Of a DNA stretch of 35,976 nt, positions 1-7,324 are shown piece by piece. The position numbers were made by a program, and so were the translations under genes. Source of the DNA: DATHVR01 sp035461175 (GTDB lineage: Bacteria > Actinomycetota > Acidimicrobiia > Spongiisociales > ZC4RG35). Location: assembly GCA_035461175.1 (NCBI GenBank), contig DATHVR010000024.1, positions 1-35,976 of the forward strand. The letters run 5' to 3'. The notes below the pieces were generated by a model, which saw only the letters and a list, made by a program, of their open reading frames with translations, made no database searches and was not told the origin of the DNA. Within the stretch, counting starts at the first letter, position 1. Each line of letters opens with the position of its first letter.

Positions 1-73
1 CCTCGTTCGCTCCACCCGCATACGCCCCAAGCGCCACACGAGCCTTCCAATCAGATGTCCTCGGACGTCCCAT
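1..73 (-). CDS. Possible 5' end of a gene running off the left edge
   Basis: On the minus strand an ATG at 73 opens a frame that stays open to the window edge (24 codons). It is preceded by AGGAGG four bases upstream, one of the better ribosome binding sites in the window. The visible residues begin MGRPRTSDWKARVALGAYAG. This basic start could belong to a DNA-binding or transposase-type protein, but I do not recognise it and the fragment is too short to assign. The evidence is only the binding site and the open frame, so this may be spurious. Confidence 0.35.
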   Translation of the reverse strand, partial: MGRPRTSDWKARVALGAYAGGANE

Positions 74-305
74 AAACCCTCCTTCAGGGTCGAAACGTCG
101 CGCTCACCAACTGAACCCAAGCGCGCCCTGGCGCGCAATTCTGTCGCGAAAACGTTGAGTTCTGCCTTCCCGCTCCCTATCTCACCACAACCATGGTGCG
201 AAGCGACCTCCGACTATCGGCCGGCTGACTTAGTCTGAGGCGACCCACCATCGACCGTCAGCCGTCTTTCGAAGGCCCCCAAGGACCATCCTGTTCACCA
301 ACACC
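74..305. other. Non-coding leader region before the first complete gene
   Basis: No convincing gene is seen between the possible edge gene and the CDS at 306. The stretch holds a half copy of the TTTTCGCG palindromic element at 131-153 and a short GC hairpin at 122-136. I see no clear promoter. Confidence 0.5.
131..153 (-). repeat. Half copy of TTTTCGCG palindromic repeat
   Basis: The sequence reads GCGCGCAATTCTGTCGCGAA and on to AAAC, the right half of the palindrome seen complete at 12878-12929. The matching left half is not present here; upstream lies only the hairpin GCGCGCC-ct-GGCGCGC. A further left half sits at the right end of the window (35955-35976). Confidence 0.6.
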
Positions 306-1349
306 ATGTTCGACGCTCCCCGTCGCCGCCGGCGCCGCAGGCTGATCTGGCCACTGGTCATCACCATCGTGGTGGTGGTGGCTCTGGTGGTGGCCACGGC
401 CGGTGACGACACCAGGTCCACCATCACCTACCTGGAGGACGTCCAGACCTCGGCAACCGAGATCTCCCGAGCGGGTTCGACGCTGCGCACCCTTGTCGGG
501 GACCTGTCCCGGGTGGATCGGGCCGAGTTCCAGTCGGTGGTGGGCGGCGTCAAGACCTCGCTCGATTCGGCCGAGGCGATCGTTCGGGGCGAAGTGCCCA
601 GCTCCGAGATCGTGGGGGCGATGACGCTGTATCGGCTGGCGCTCGAGTCGTGGAGCGAAGGAATCGACGGCTTCGAGGAAACGATCCTGCGGGCGGCCGA
701 TGACTCCCTCGACGAGACCGTCATCGACGATCTCGCTTCGGCGGTGGTGGCGGTCCGGGCCGGGGACCAGATCTACGGCGCTCTCATCGCCGAGTTCGAT
801 CGGGAGGACGTGCCCGCTCCGGTGGCGGCCATGCCCGAGATTCGTCTGCTTCCCGTCGACACGCCGATCACGGTCCTGGCCCCAGCCTGGGTTTCGGCCG
901 CCCGCTCGGATGGAAGTGAACTGCCGATTCGACCCTCGGTGCGGATCGAGCAGGTGAGTACCGATCCAGAATGGGTCACCAGCGCCAACAGCTCGATCGT
1001 GGTGCCGGCCGTCTCCGACACCATTTCGGTGATGGTGGTGGTGGGGAACAGCGGGAACACTGCCACCTCCCCGGGGAGCCTCTCGATGCGTTTCGCCGGA
1101 CCGGGAGAGGAGCCGGTGGAGGAGACCGAGCCGGTTCCGATCATCGAACCCGGAGCCCGCACCTCGATCGTGTTCCGTGACCTGGATGTGATTCCCGGCT
1201 CGTTCTACCAGCTGGAGCTGGAGCTGGACCCGGGAGGCGATGACACCTTCCTCGAGGACAACACCTACTCGACCGGGTTCACCGTCAACGAAGCTACCCC
1301 GGACACCACCGACACCACCGACACGAGCTCCACCACCGACGGGGGCTGA
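306..1349 (+). CDS. Membrane-anchored extracytoplasmic protein with C-terminal CARDB-like domain
   Basis: A protein of 347 residues. A basic N-terminus with a run of seven Arg is followed by one hydrophobic segment at about residues 13-33, so it is probably a signal anchor with the rest outside the membrane. Residues 40-170 look helical and acidic. Residues 230-325 resemble a CARDB/Ig-like beta fold, with hydrophobic strands around NSGNTATSPGSLSMRF and the D-N-T pattern near 'FLEDNTYSTGF' that often closes such domains. The C-terminus is a Thr/Asp-rich tail. The ATG at 306 has no strong ribosome binding site. serS starts 26 bases after the stop, so they may be cotranscribed. Function unknown; the domain name is a fold-level guess. 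Confidence 0.75.
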   Translation: MFDAPRRRRRRRLIWPLVITIVVVVALVVATAGDDTRSTITYLEDVQTSATEISRAGSTLRTLVGDLSRVDRAEFQSVVGGVKTSLDSAEAIVRGEVPSSEIVGAMTLYRLALESWSEGIDGFEETILRAADDSLDETVIDDLASAVVAVRAGDQIYGALIAEFDREDVPAPVAAMPEIRLLPVDTPITVLAPAWVSAARSDGSELPIRPSVRIEQVSTDPEWVTSANSSIVVPAVSDTISVMVVVGNSGNTATSPGSLSMRFAGPGEEPVEETEPVPIIEPGARTSIVFRDLDVIPGSFYQLELELDPGGDDTFLEDNTYSTGFTVNEATPDTTDTTDTSSTTDGG

Positions 1350-1375
1350 GCTGTGCTCGGTACCATGGCAGTCCC

Positions 1376-2635
1376 GTGATCGATCCCCGCATACTCCGTG
1401 AAGACCCCGAGGCGGTTCGCAACTCGCTCCGGCGACGCGGCTCCGACATCGACCTCGACGCCATCATCGCCCTGGAAGAGAAGGCCCGCGCCACCCAGGC
1501 CCAGGCCGAACAGGCCCGCGCCGAACAGAAGGAGGCCGGCAAGCGCATCGCCGGCCTCAGCGGCGCCGAGAAGGAGAAGGCCATCACCGAGGCGGCGGGC
1601 CTCGCCGACCAGGTGAAGAGCCTCACCAGCGAGGCCGACACCCTCTATGAGGAGTTCGAGCAGCGCTGGCTGACGGTCCCCAACCTGGTCGACCCCACCG
1701 CCGCCGAGGGAGTGAGCGAAGAGGAAGCCGAGGTGATGCGCGAGGTCGGCGACCGACCCGAGTTCGACTTCGAGGCGGCCGATTACGCCGCCCTGGGCGA
1801 GTCGCTCGACCTGGTCGATACCGACCGTGCCTCCAAGGTGTCGGGGAGCCGATTCGGCTACCTGAAGAACCAGGCCGTGCTCCTGGAGTTCGCCCTCGTG
1901 CGCTGGGCTTTCGACAAGCTGGTGGCGGCCGGTCACACCCCGATGGTCCCCCCGGTCCTGGTACGTGAGGAGGCATTGGTGGGCACCGGGTTCTTCCCCG
2001 CCGACCGCGACCAGGTATACGCCGTTCCCGAAGATGATCTCTTCCTGGTCGGCACCTCGGAGGTTCCCCTGGCGGCGTATCACGCCGACGAGATATTCGA
2101 GGCCGACGCCCTCCCCGCCCGATATGCCGGCTTCTCCACCTGCTTCCGGCGTGAGGCCGGGACCTACGGCAAGGACACCACCGGGATCTTCCGGGTCCAC
2201 CAGTTCGACAAGGTGGAGATGTTCGTCTTCTGCCGTCCGGAGGATTCCGCCGAGGAGCACGGGCGATTGCTCGCCATCGAGGAGTCATTGGTGCGCGAAC
2301 TCGAGGTGCCGTACCGGGTGGTCAACATCGCCGCCGGCGACCTGGGGGCCGCGGCCGCCAAGAAGTATGACATCGAGGCCTGGTTCCCCTCCCAGCAGCG
2401 CTATCGCGAGATCACCTCGTGCTCCAACACCACCGACTACCAGGCCCGCCGGCTCAAGGTCCGCTATCGCGCCGAGGGCACCAACGAGGTGGCCCACACC
2501 CTCAACGGAACCGCCTGTGCCATCGGTCGCACCATCCTCACCCTGCTCGAGAACCACCAGCAGGCCGACGGGTCGGTGACGATTCCCGAAGCCCTCCGTC
2601 CCTACACCGGCTTCGATCGCATCTCACCGGCGTGA
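1376..2635 (+). CDS. serS: Seryl-tRNA synthetase
   Basis: Charges tRNA-Ser with serine in the cytoplasm. The protein has 419 residues, the usual length. Residues 1-100 form the Lys/Glu/Ala-rich coiled-coil arm that grips the long variable arm of tRNA-Ser. The class II catalytic core follows with TSEVPL (227-232), motif 2 around FRREAG (257-262) and motif 3 LNGTACAIGRTILTLLE (376-392). The start is GTG at 1376; the nearby ATG at 1364 meets a stop within five codons. A TACCAT hexamer at 1361-1366 could serve as a -10 box giving an almost leaderless transcript. All four serine tRNAs lie within the next 11 kb. menG follows after 19 bases. Confidence 0.97.
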   Translation: MIDPRILREDPEAVRNSLRRRGSDIDLDAIIALEEKARATQAQAEQARAEQKEAGKRIAGLSGAEKEKAITEAAGLADQVKSLTSEADTLYEEFEQRWLTVPNLVDPTAAEGVSEEEAEVMREVGDRPEFDFEAADYAALGESLDLVDTDRASKVSGSRFGYLKNQAVLLEFALVRWAFDKLVAAGHTPMVPPVLVREEALVGTGFFPADRDQVYAVPEDDLFLVGTSEVPLAAYHADEIFEADALPARYAGFSTCFRREAGTYGKDTTGIFRVHQFDKVEMFVFCRPEDSAEEHGRLLAIEESLVRELEVPYRVVNIAAGDLGAAAAKKYDIEAWFPSQQRYREITSCSNTTDYQARRLKVRYRAEGTNEVAHTLNGTACAIGRTILTLLENHQQADGSVTIPEALRPYTGFDRISPA

Positions 2636-2654
2636 TCGAAACGGGGACTCAACG

Positions 2655-3290
2655 GTGAGCGAGGCGTCCGACCAGATCTTCGCCAAGATCGCCCGCCGCT
2701 ACGACCGCATCAACCAGGTCCTGTCCTGGGGGCGGGAGGGAGCCTGGCGCAAGCGAGCGGCCGCCCACCTCCCCAAGGGCCGGGTGCTCGACCTCGGCAG
2801 CGGCACGGGAGCCGCCGTCGAGGTCTTCGGCGACCGCCCCACCGTGGGACTCGACCCCGTGGTCGAGATGCTCAAGCTGAGCCCGATGCAGATGCGGGTG
2901 GCGGCCGTGGGAGAGGCGCTTCCCTTTCCGGACGCCAGCTTCGAGGGCGTGTTTTCGGCCTACGTGTTCCGGAATCTGACGTCGGTCCCGGTCACGCTCG
3001 ACGAGATACACCGCGTTCTCCGTCCCGGGGGACGGGCAGTGGTTCTGGACCTGGCCCGCCCCAGGAATCCGCTGATCCGCACGGTTCATCGGGCAGGGAC
3101 GGCGGTGCTGCTGCCGGCGGTGGGCACGGTCTTCGCCGGTGCTCCCGGCGAGTATCGCTACCTGCACCAGTCGATGGATTCGCTGCCCCCGCCGGAGAGG
3201 ATGTTCGCCGACGGACCCCTGCGCCTGGAGCAAGTATGGCGGATGGGGATCAACGGCTTCGTCTACGCCGCCGTGCTCGCCAAGGACTGA
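2655..3290 (+). CDS. menG: Demethylmenaquinone/ubiquinone C-methyltransferase (UbiE/MenG family)
   Basis: SAM-dependent methyltransferase of 211 residues that most likely performs the last step of menaquinone synthesis. It opens with IAxxYDRINQVLSWG, the family signature that precedes the first helix. The SAM site follows: VLDLGSGTGAAVEVF at about 44-58 and the later FSAYVFRNLTSV and EIHRVLRPGGRAVVLD. It is a little shorter than the 225-250 residues typical of UbiE. The start is GTG at 2655, 19 bases after serS, so the two are probably one operon. Menaquinone rather than ubiquinone is expected in an actinobacterium; that is inference from lineage. A general methyltransferase cannot be fully excluded but the N-terminal motif argues for MenG. 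Confidence 0.88.
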   Translation: MSEASDQIFAKIARRYDRINQVLSWGREGAWRKRAAAHLPKGRVLDLGSGTGAAVEVFGDRPTVGLDPVVEMLKLSPMQMRVAAVGEALPFPDASFEGVFSAYVFRNLTSVPVTLDEIHRVLRPGGRAVVLDLARPRNPLIRTVHRAGTAVLLPAVGTVFAGAPGEYRYLHQSMDSLPPPERMFADGPLRLEQVWRMGINGFVYAAVLAKD

Positions 3291-3361
3291 GTACGCCTGG
3301 ATCGAAGATCGTGCACCCCACCGTCGGATGATTCCGCCCCGGTGGCGGCGGCCGCCGGCTC

Positions 3362-3458
3362 CAGTCAGGCGCTCCTACGGCACCCGGGATGGTCCGCTTA
3401 GGGCTGCTTCCTTCCGGACCTGACCCGGTTCACGGCATCCCGCCGCGCAGGACCCAAC
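3362..3458 (-). ncRNA. ffs: Bacterial small signal recognition particle RNA (4.5S)
   Basis: The minus strand at 3402-3425 carries the nearly invariant SRP domain IV core, GGTCAGGTCCGGAAGGAAGC followed by AGCC. Flanking segments pair as in the SRP hairpin: GCGGGATGCCG upstream with the CCATCCCGGGTGCCG side downstream, and TGGGTCCTGCGC with the GGAGCGCCTG side. This RNA binds Ffh to target membrane and secreted proteins. The ends are estimated from the helix, so a few bases either side are uncertain. It sits downstream of tadA on the same strand, an arrangement also known from Bacillus. The remaining bases of 3291-3621 show no other gene. Confidence 0.93.
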
Positions 3459-3621
3459 CTTCGACACCACGTGTCCGCCGACCGTTTAACCCGGAGGGAA
3501 TGATCCTCAGGTGGGGAATTCGGCCCCGCATGGAGAGGATTTCGGGAAGAGGGCACCCCTAACGCCCCGCCTAGCACGATCGCCCGTAATCGTACCCGGC
3601 CGAAGCGGGGACCCACAATGG

Positions 3622-4071
3622 TCAGCGGCGGTCCGCAAAGAACCCGCCGAGCAGGGTCGCGCACTCCTCGGCCATCACGCCCGCCTCCATTTCCAGGTTG
3701 TGGTTGAGCCGCCGGTCCTGGGGGATGTTGTACAGACTCCAGCAACCTCCTCCCTTGAGATCAGAGGCGCCGTACACGATGCGGTCCAGCCGGGCGTTGA
3801 CCGCCGCTCCCGCACACATCACGCACGGTTCCAGCGTCACCACCAGTGTGTGACCGTCCAGCCGCCAGGTCCCGGCTGCCTCGGCGGCGGTCCGCAGGAC
3901 CAGCAGTTCGGCATGGGCGGTGGGGTCGCCCAGCTCCTCCCGGCGGTTGTGATCGCGGGCGACTACCTCTCCCTCGGAGCCAACGATCACCGCCCCCACC
4001 GGGATGTCATCGTGGCCAAGCGCGGCCCGAGCCTCGTCGAGGGCGATCTGCATGTGGGCGGTGTGATCCAT
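3622..4071 (-). CDS. tadA: tRNA-specific adenosine deaminase TadA
   Basis: Converts A34 of tRNA-Arg(ACG) to inosine. The 149-residue protein has the zinc cytidine/deoxycytidylate deaminase fold: HAEL in 'DPTAHAELLVLR' (zinc His and catalytic Glu) and the PCVMCAGA motif with the two zinc Cys. The C-terminal part with NHNLEMEAGVMAEECATLL matches the TadA family. The frame is open far upstream through the tRNA-Ser genes, but the ATG at 4071 gives the family's normal N-terminus (MQIALDEARAALGHDDIPVG) and has AGGAG about 12 bases upstream. Its substrate tRNA-Arg(ACG) is encoded at 15316 in this window. The SRP RNA follows on the same strand. Confidence 0.95.
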   Translation of the reverse strand: MDHTAHMQIALDEARAALGHDDIPVGAVIVGSEGEVVARDHNRREELGDPTAHAELLVLRTAAEAAGTWRLDGHTLVVTLEPCVMCAGAAVNARLDRIVYGASDLKGGGCWSLYNIPQDRRLNHNLEMEAGVMAEECATLLGGFFADRR

Positions 4072-4200
4072 TCGGTCTGGGGCTCCTGCTCGGCTACGAT
4101 TCTGCTCTCCCGGGTTCCCCGGGTGGCCCCGTTTTCTACAAGTGAATTTCCCCTGGGCTGTGAAAGGTACCCACCACCTACCACCATCCAGGGCTCCTTT

Positions 4201-4280
4201 GGAGGGATCGCATAGTCTGGTCGTAGGTGTGCGGCTCGTGGCACAGCTGCCGTTGGGGGTTGTGCTGGCGGTTCCCTCCA
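4201..4280 (+). pseudogene. Degenerate tandem copy of tRNA-Ser
   Basis: The first 22 bases are identical to tRNA-Ser(GGA) at 4302, and the segment GCCGTTGGGGGTT is shared again further on. The 3' acceptor strand TCCCTCC is present at 4273-4279. The T arm (GGTTCAAATCC in the parent) is missing and the anticodon arm is disrupted, so it cannot fold as a normal tRNA. The spacer after it, TGACAACTGAATACTCCT, resembles the spacer after the intact gene, so the copy arose by tandem duplication. It would be transcribed first if the tRNA operon promoter lies upstream of 4201. Confidence 0.75.
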
Positions 4281-4301
4281 TGACAACTGAATACTCCTCT
4301 T

Positions 4302-4392
4302 GGAGGGATCGCATAGTCTGGTCTAGTGCGCGGCACTGGAAATGCCGTTGGGGGTTATCGCCCCCTCGAGGGTTCAAATCCCTCTCCCTCCG
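4302..4392 (+). tRNA. tRNA-Ser(GGA)
   Basis: Cloverleaf with acceptor GGAGGGA/TCCCTCC, discriminator G, anticodon arm CGGCA-CTGGAAA-TGCCG (anticodon GGA, reads UCC/UCU), a long class II variable arm typical of serine tRNAs, and T loop GGTTCAAATCC. CCA is not encoded. Confidence 0.96.
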
Positions 4393-4451
4393 CTGAACAA
4401 CCGAATACACCTGGGGCGAGTTACCCAGAACTCAGAACCCAGGACCTCTCT

Positions 4452-4542
4452 GGAGGGGTCGCATAGTCCGGTCTAGTGCGCGGCACTCGAAATGCCGTAA
4501 GGGACGTGAGTCTCTTCGAGGGTTCGAATCCCTCCCCCTCCG
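4452..4542 (+). tRNA. tRNA-Ser(CGA)
   Basis: Acceptor GGAGGGG/CCCCTCC, discriminator G, anticodon arm CGGCA-CTCGAAA-TGCCG giving anticodon CGA (reads UCG), long variable arm, T loop GGTTCGAATCC. It is closely related to the GGA gene 59 bases upstream and is probably cotranscribed with it. Confidence 0.96.
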
Positions 4543-4550
4543 CTCGAGAT

Positions 4551-4579
4551 CGCCCATCAGCGATGGGGCGTTTCGCTTT
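4551..4579 (+). terminator. Terminator-like hairpin after the tRNA-Ser pair
   Basis: CGCCCATC-agc-GATGGGGCG forms an 8-base-pair stem with one bulge, followed by TTTCGCTTT. It lies 9 bases after tRNA-Ser(CGA) and would end the tRNA transcript. Confidence 0.6.
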
Positions 4580-4581
4580 GT

Positions 4582-4646
4582 CCCCCAACGCAGTTGGGGG
4601 AAGGTCCCTGCCGCCGGAGCTTGCGGAGGCGGGAGGTAGGGGGCAA
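4582..4646. repeat. Intergenic multi-palindrome element
   Basis: Begins with a perfect hairpin CCCCCAAC-gca-GTTGGGGG (4582-4600), followed by a second imperfect inverted repeat with arms CTGCCGCC and GGCGGGAG around the centre GGAGCTTGCGGA. Elements of this look (CCCCAAC…GTTGGGG plus GC-rich palindromes) are scattered in many actinobacterial genomes. Only one copy is in the window. It lies between the tRNA terminator and the start of the next gene. Confidence 0.5.
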
Positions 4647-4655
4647 AGTCACCAC

Positions 4656-5126
4656 GTGACTCAGCCCGACCCCCCTGCCCTGCGCGTCCTGACCGAACTC
4701 GGTATCGCCCACGCGGTCCGGACCCACGGCCGGGTCTCGTCGCTCGAAGAGGCGGCTGCCGCCCGCGGAGTGGAGCCGGAGCGCCTGATCAAGACGCTGG
4801 TGGTGCGGCGGGCCGAGGAAGACTACCTGCTCGTCCTGGTGCCGGGCAAGAGGGTCATCTCGTGGCCGAAGCTCCGCACTCTGTTGGGCGTGAACCGGAT
4901 CTCGATGCCCGACGCCGCCGAGGCGCTGGAGGTGACGGGCTACGAACGCGGCACGATCACGCCGTTCGGGACGACACGTGAACTCCCGGTTATCGCCGAC
5001 GAACGGCTCGCCGGGGTCGAGGTGTCGATCGGTGGCGGCGCCCACGGAGTGGGGGTCCTTCTCGACGGCGACGCCCTTATCGAAGCGACCGGAGCCACTG
5101 TGGCCGACGTGACCGATCCCGAGTAG
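4656..5126 (+). CDS. YbaK/EbsC family aminoacyl-tRNA deacylase
   Basis: A protein of 156 residues of the YbaK/ProX editing fold, which hydrolyses mischarged tRNAs such as Cys-tRNA(Pro). The family core is visible: 'RLIKTLVVRRAEEDYLLVLVPGKRVISWPKLRTLLG', where the Lys of IKTLV is the conserved catalytic-site residue, then TPFGTTRELPVIAD and the glycine-rich VSIGGGAHGVGVLLD. The open frame extends back into the tRNA at 4476, so GTG at 4656 was chosen because it gives the family N-terminus (LGIAHAVRTHGR). The ribosome binding site is weak; GGAGGTAGGGGG lies slightly far upstream. Exact substrate unknown. Its place among tRNA genes fits an editing role. Confidence 0.85.
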   Translation: MTQPDPPALRVLTELGIAHAVRTHGRVSSLEEAAAARGVEPERLIKTLVVRRAEEDYLLVLVPGKRVISWPKLRTLLGVNRISMPDAAEALEVTGYERGTITPFGTTRELPVIADERLAGVEVSIGGGAHGVGVLLDGDALIEATGATVADVTDPE

Positions 5127-5144
5127 GACGGCCATCCGGCCGTC
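5127..5144. terminator. Hairpin after the YbaK-family gene
   Basis: GACGGCC-atcc-GGCCGTC is a perfect 7-base-pair stem starting directly after the stop codon. It has no T-run. It lies between convergent genes and could slow transcription from the plus strand. Confidence 0.45.
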
Positions 5145-5230
5145 AGGTACGGCAGGCGATCGGACACTGCGGTAGCGAACATCCGTCGATCCGACATGCA
5201 GAGGCCGTCGCGGTGCGACGCGCCGGTGGA

Positions 5231-6217
5231 CTAAGAACTCGGCATTTGGGTGACGCAGCCCCCGACCCGGCTCTGATCGAGACCGAGTTGGTCGCCCAAC
5301 CAGTTGAAGTGGTCGGCAATCATCTCGGGAGTGACATCGTGGCCGACGTCGTACCAGATGACGTCAGTCGTCGATGGGGCAGCCGCGTGGAGTCTCTCGG
5401 CGGATTCCGGCGAGACGAATGGATCGGTACGCCCGTTCTGGAACAGGATGTTCGCACTGGATTTCCCTACGTACCGCGCCGCATCGAGCGGCTCCATCGC
5501 TTCGACCCATATCTCCCGCTGCTCCTCGGGCACATTGGCGAATGGTCCAACGGCCTCGCCCTCGGGCAAGAAGCGTTCGACGAGGCCACCGTGGCCGATC
5601 ATCAGAGCAGCAGCGTCGATCCGGTCTTCCAGCCCCGACAGCGTGGCACCGATCGACACCCCCCAGCTGACAGCCGTCACCCCGAACCGGGTTGCGCTCG
5701 CCTCCTCGAGGACGTCGATGGCGCGCCTCGCTTCCACGACAAACTGAATGTGCTCGTCCCGGTCCGTCAGGTCGAACGTCAGAGGGTCGGCCATGCGGCC
5801 CTCTCTCACATAAGGTGGATCGATCGCCAGGCCGGTGGCGCCGGCGCAGGCAAGCAGGGCTAGCGGCTCGAGATTCTGCGCGGCGGATTCCGGTAGTCCT
5901 GGTATGACGAGTACTCCGACCTCGGTGGGGCCTTCCGGCGGATAGGCGATGATCCCGGTCACCTCTTCCCCCTCGGGGTTCATGTAGATGATCGAGCGCA
6001 GGTCGGTGTCCTGAAACGGACCTGCGGAAACGGCCACACCCTCTGCAACGTCCAGTGAGGCGCCTCCGTCGTGTTCGAAGAGGGAGTCGCCGGGTGCACC
6101 GGTGCCACCTGACCCACAGGCAGCGACGACCGGGGCCAACCAGACCCACAGCAGCCACCTCCTGGTCCTCCACGTCGAGGCGGTTCCTACGGCGAGTTTG
6201 ACCCACCCACGCTTCAC
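5231..6217 (-). CDS. Secreted lipoprotein alpha/beta hydrolase
   Basis: A protein of 328 residues. The N-terminus has basic residues, a hydrophobic stretch WLLWVWLAPVVA and a lipobox ending AAC-GSGG at about residue 34, so it is probably lipid-anchored outside the cell. The mature part looks like a dienelactone hydrolase or acyl-CoA thioesterase-type alpha/beta hydrolase. The nucleophile elbow is changed: 'AVSWGVSIGAT' reads S-W-G-V-S rather than a clean G-x-S-x-G. A late Asp in 'NGRTDPFVSPESAERL' and His in 'YDVGHDVTPEMI' fit the Asp and His of the triad. GTG at 6217 was chosen to begin at the signal peptide; the frame is open to 6367. Substrate unknown. Confidence 0.72.
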   Translation of the reverse strand: MKRGWVKLAVGTASTWRTRRWLLWVWLAPVVAACGSGGTGAPGDSLFEHDGGASLDVAEGVAVSAGPFQDTDLRSIIYMNPEGEEVTGIIAYPPEGPTEVGVLVIPGLPESAAQNLEPLALLACAGATGLAIDPPYVREGRMADPLTFDLTDRDEHIQFVVEARRAIDVLEEASATRFGVTAVSWGVSIGATLSGLEDRIDAAALMIGHGGLVERFLPEGEAVGPFANVPEEQREIWVEAMEPLDAARYVGKSSANILFQNGRTDPFVSPESAERLHAAAPSTTDVIWYDVGHDVTPEMIADHFNWLGDQLGLDQSRVGGCVTQMPSS

Positions 6218-6467
6218 CTCGGCCGGCAAGTCCGTATCGGTCAAACTGTGCCTCCTGTCTGGTTGACAGTACAGATGGTCGATTCCCCAGGGCGGGGGGA
6301 CGGACCCTTCCGTTCGCGGACCGCGCGCGCCAGGGAGGGACAGGCTCGCCGGCGGGCAGGACACCACACTCCGTTAGGAGGTCTGGAGCGGGGGCTCGAA
6401 CCGACGTCGGGCCGTCGAAGACCCCAGCGCCTGGCGGAGTACTCTGCCCCGAGGGTCCGCGGTATCC
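6218..6467. other. Intergenic region between hydrolase and tRNA-Ser(UGA)
   Basis: This 250-base divergent region should hold the promoters of both neighbours. A TTGACA hexamer lies near 6261, but I find no well-spaced -10 box for it. No gene is seen. Confidence 0.4.
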
Positions 6468-6559
6468 GGAGGGGTGGCCGAGCGGTCGAAGGCGACGGTC
6501 TTGAAAACCGTTAGGCCCCTTGCGGGGTCTCGCGGGTTCGAATCCCGCCCCCTCCGCCA
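6468..6559 (+). tRNA. tRNA-Ser(UGA)
   Basis: Acceptor GGAGGGG/CCCCTCC, discriminator G, anticodon arm ACGGT-CTTGAAA-ACCGT (anticodon TGA, reads UCA and other UCN), long variable arm, T loop GGGTTCGAATCCC. Unlike the other serine tRNAs here, CCA is encoded (6557-6559). Confidence 0.96.
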
Positions 6560-6564
6560 CGCGA

Positions 6565-6593
6565 GGTGACCCCCGGCACCGCCGGGGGTCACC
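6565..6593. terminator. Bidirectional terminator between tRNA-Ser(UGA) and the SLH gene
   Basis: GGTGACCCCCGGC-acc-GCCGGGGGTCACC is a perfect 13-base-pair stem followed by TTCTTCC. It lies 5 bases after the tRNA and 26 bases past the end of the convergent minus-strand gene, so it can serve both. Confidence 0.8.
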
Positions 6594-6619
6594 TTCTTCC
6601 TTCGCTGTGTCGATGCTGG

Positions 6620-7228
6620 TTAGACGCCGGCACAGACGGCATATGGGGTCGCCACCACTGCCTCGGTACCTGTGGAGTTGTCGATAGTCATGGTGGCCGT
6701 GGCCCCGTCGAGCGAGGTGGTGACGGTGAACGTGTCGTTCAAGGGATTCACGCTCCCCGCTATCGCCAGTTCGCCCTCGGCACATGTGGCGACTGCATCG
6801 CCCGTGGCGCCGGGTTCGACGGTCACCGGTTCTCCGACTGCGGCGGTGAGGCCGGGGACGACGGGGTCGCCTCCGGTCGAGTCGGCACAGGCCCACGCCG
6901 TGCCGTCGAAGGCGGCAATCTGGCCTTCCTCACAGTTCTCGGGCAGCAAGCGCGGCTCGAGCGTCCCCCGCAGATATCCGTCATAGCGATGGAAGAACGC
7001 CGCTTCCTCGCCCCGGATCAGTTCCCGGTCGGGGCAGTACTCGGTGTTCTCGGGCGGGTTACACCCCTTTGTCACACCGGTCTCTGCCATCCACTCGATG
7101 TCGTCGTGAAAGACGTTCGAGTCGGGTACGTCCTCGAACCCGTCGGGATGCGAGGCGAAGGCCAGTGCGGGGACCATGGCGACTGCCAGAACAGCACCGA
7201 TGACCCCGATCCTGCGTGAAGAACGCAT
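6620..7228 (-). CDS. Secreted protein with a single SLH-type domain
   Basis: A protein of 202 residues. A signal peptide (MRSSRRIGVIGAVLAVAMVP, cleavage near ALAFA) precedes one S-layer-homology-like repeat: FEDVPDSNVFHDDIEWM, then GVTKGCNPPENTEYCPD and RGEEAAFFHRYDG. This 'DVP…GVTKGC-NPP…FCP…R' form is common in secreted proteins of Acidimicrobiia and relatives. The C-terminal 100 residues form a Cys-containing beta-rich domain of unknown role. The start is ATG at 7228, with AAAGGAGAAG just upstream; the frame extends further but the signal peptide supports this start. Likely surface-attached; function unknown. Confidence 0.82.
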   Translation of the reverse strand: MRSSRRIGVIGAVLAVAMVPALAFASHPDGFEDVPDSNVFHDDIEWMAETGVTKGCNPPENTEYCPDRELIRGEEAAFFHRYDGYLRGTLEPRLLPENCEEGQIAAFDGTAWACADSTGGDPVVPGLTAAVGEPVTVEPGATGDAVATCAEGELAIAGSVNPLNDTFTVTTSLDGATATMTIDNSTGTEAVVATPYAVCAGV

Positions 7229-7324
7229 GATCTTCTCCTTTCGGTCGTGTTCGGGTGGTTCTCCTCCACCCTCGGCGCGCTTCACTACCCGGAGTGACCG
7301 AAACGAAACGTCCGAAACAAAAGA

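Noticed and set aside
4201..4280. tRNA-Sec or an unusual functional tRNA
   Set aside because: There is no TCA anticodon and no T arm; it matches the adjacent tRNA-Ser(GGA) and its spacer, so it is a decayed tandem copy.
5364..6896. A 510-codon minus-strand frame
   Set aside because: It is the out-of-frame reading of the hydrolase gene and of the tRNA-Ser(UGA), rich in Arg.
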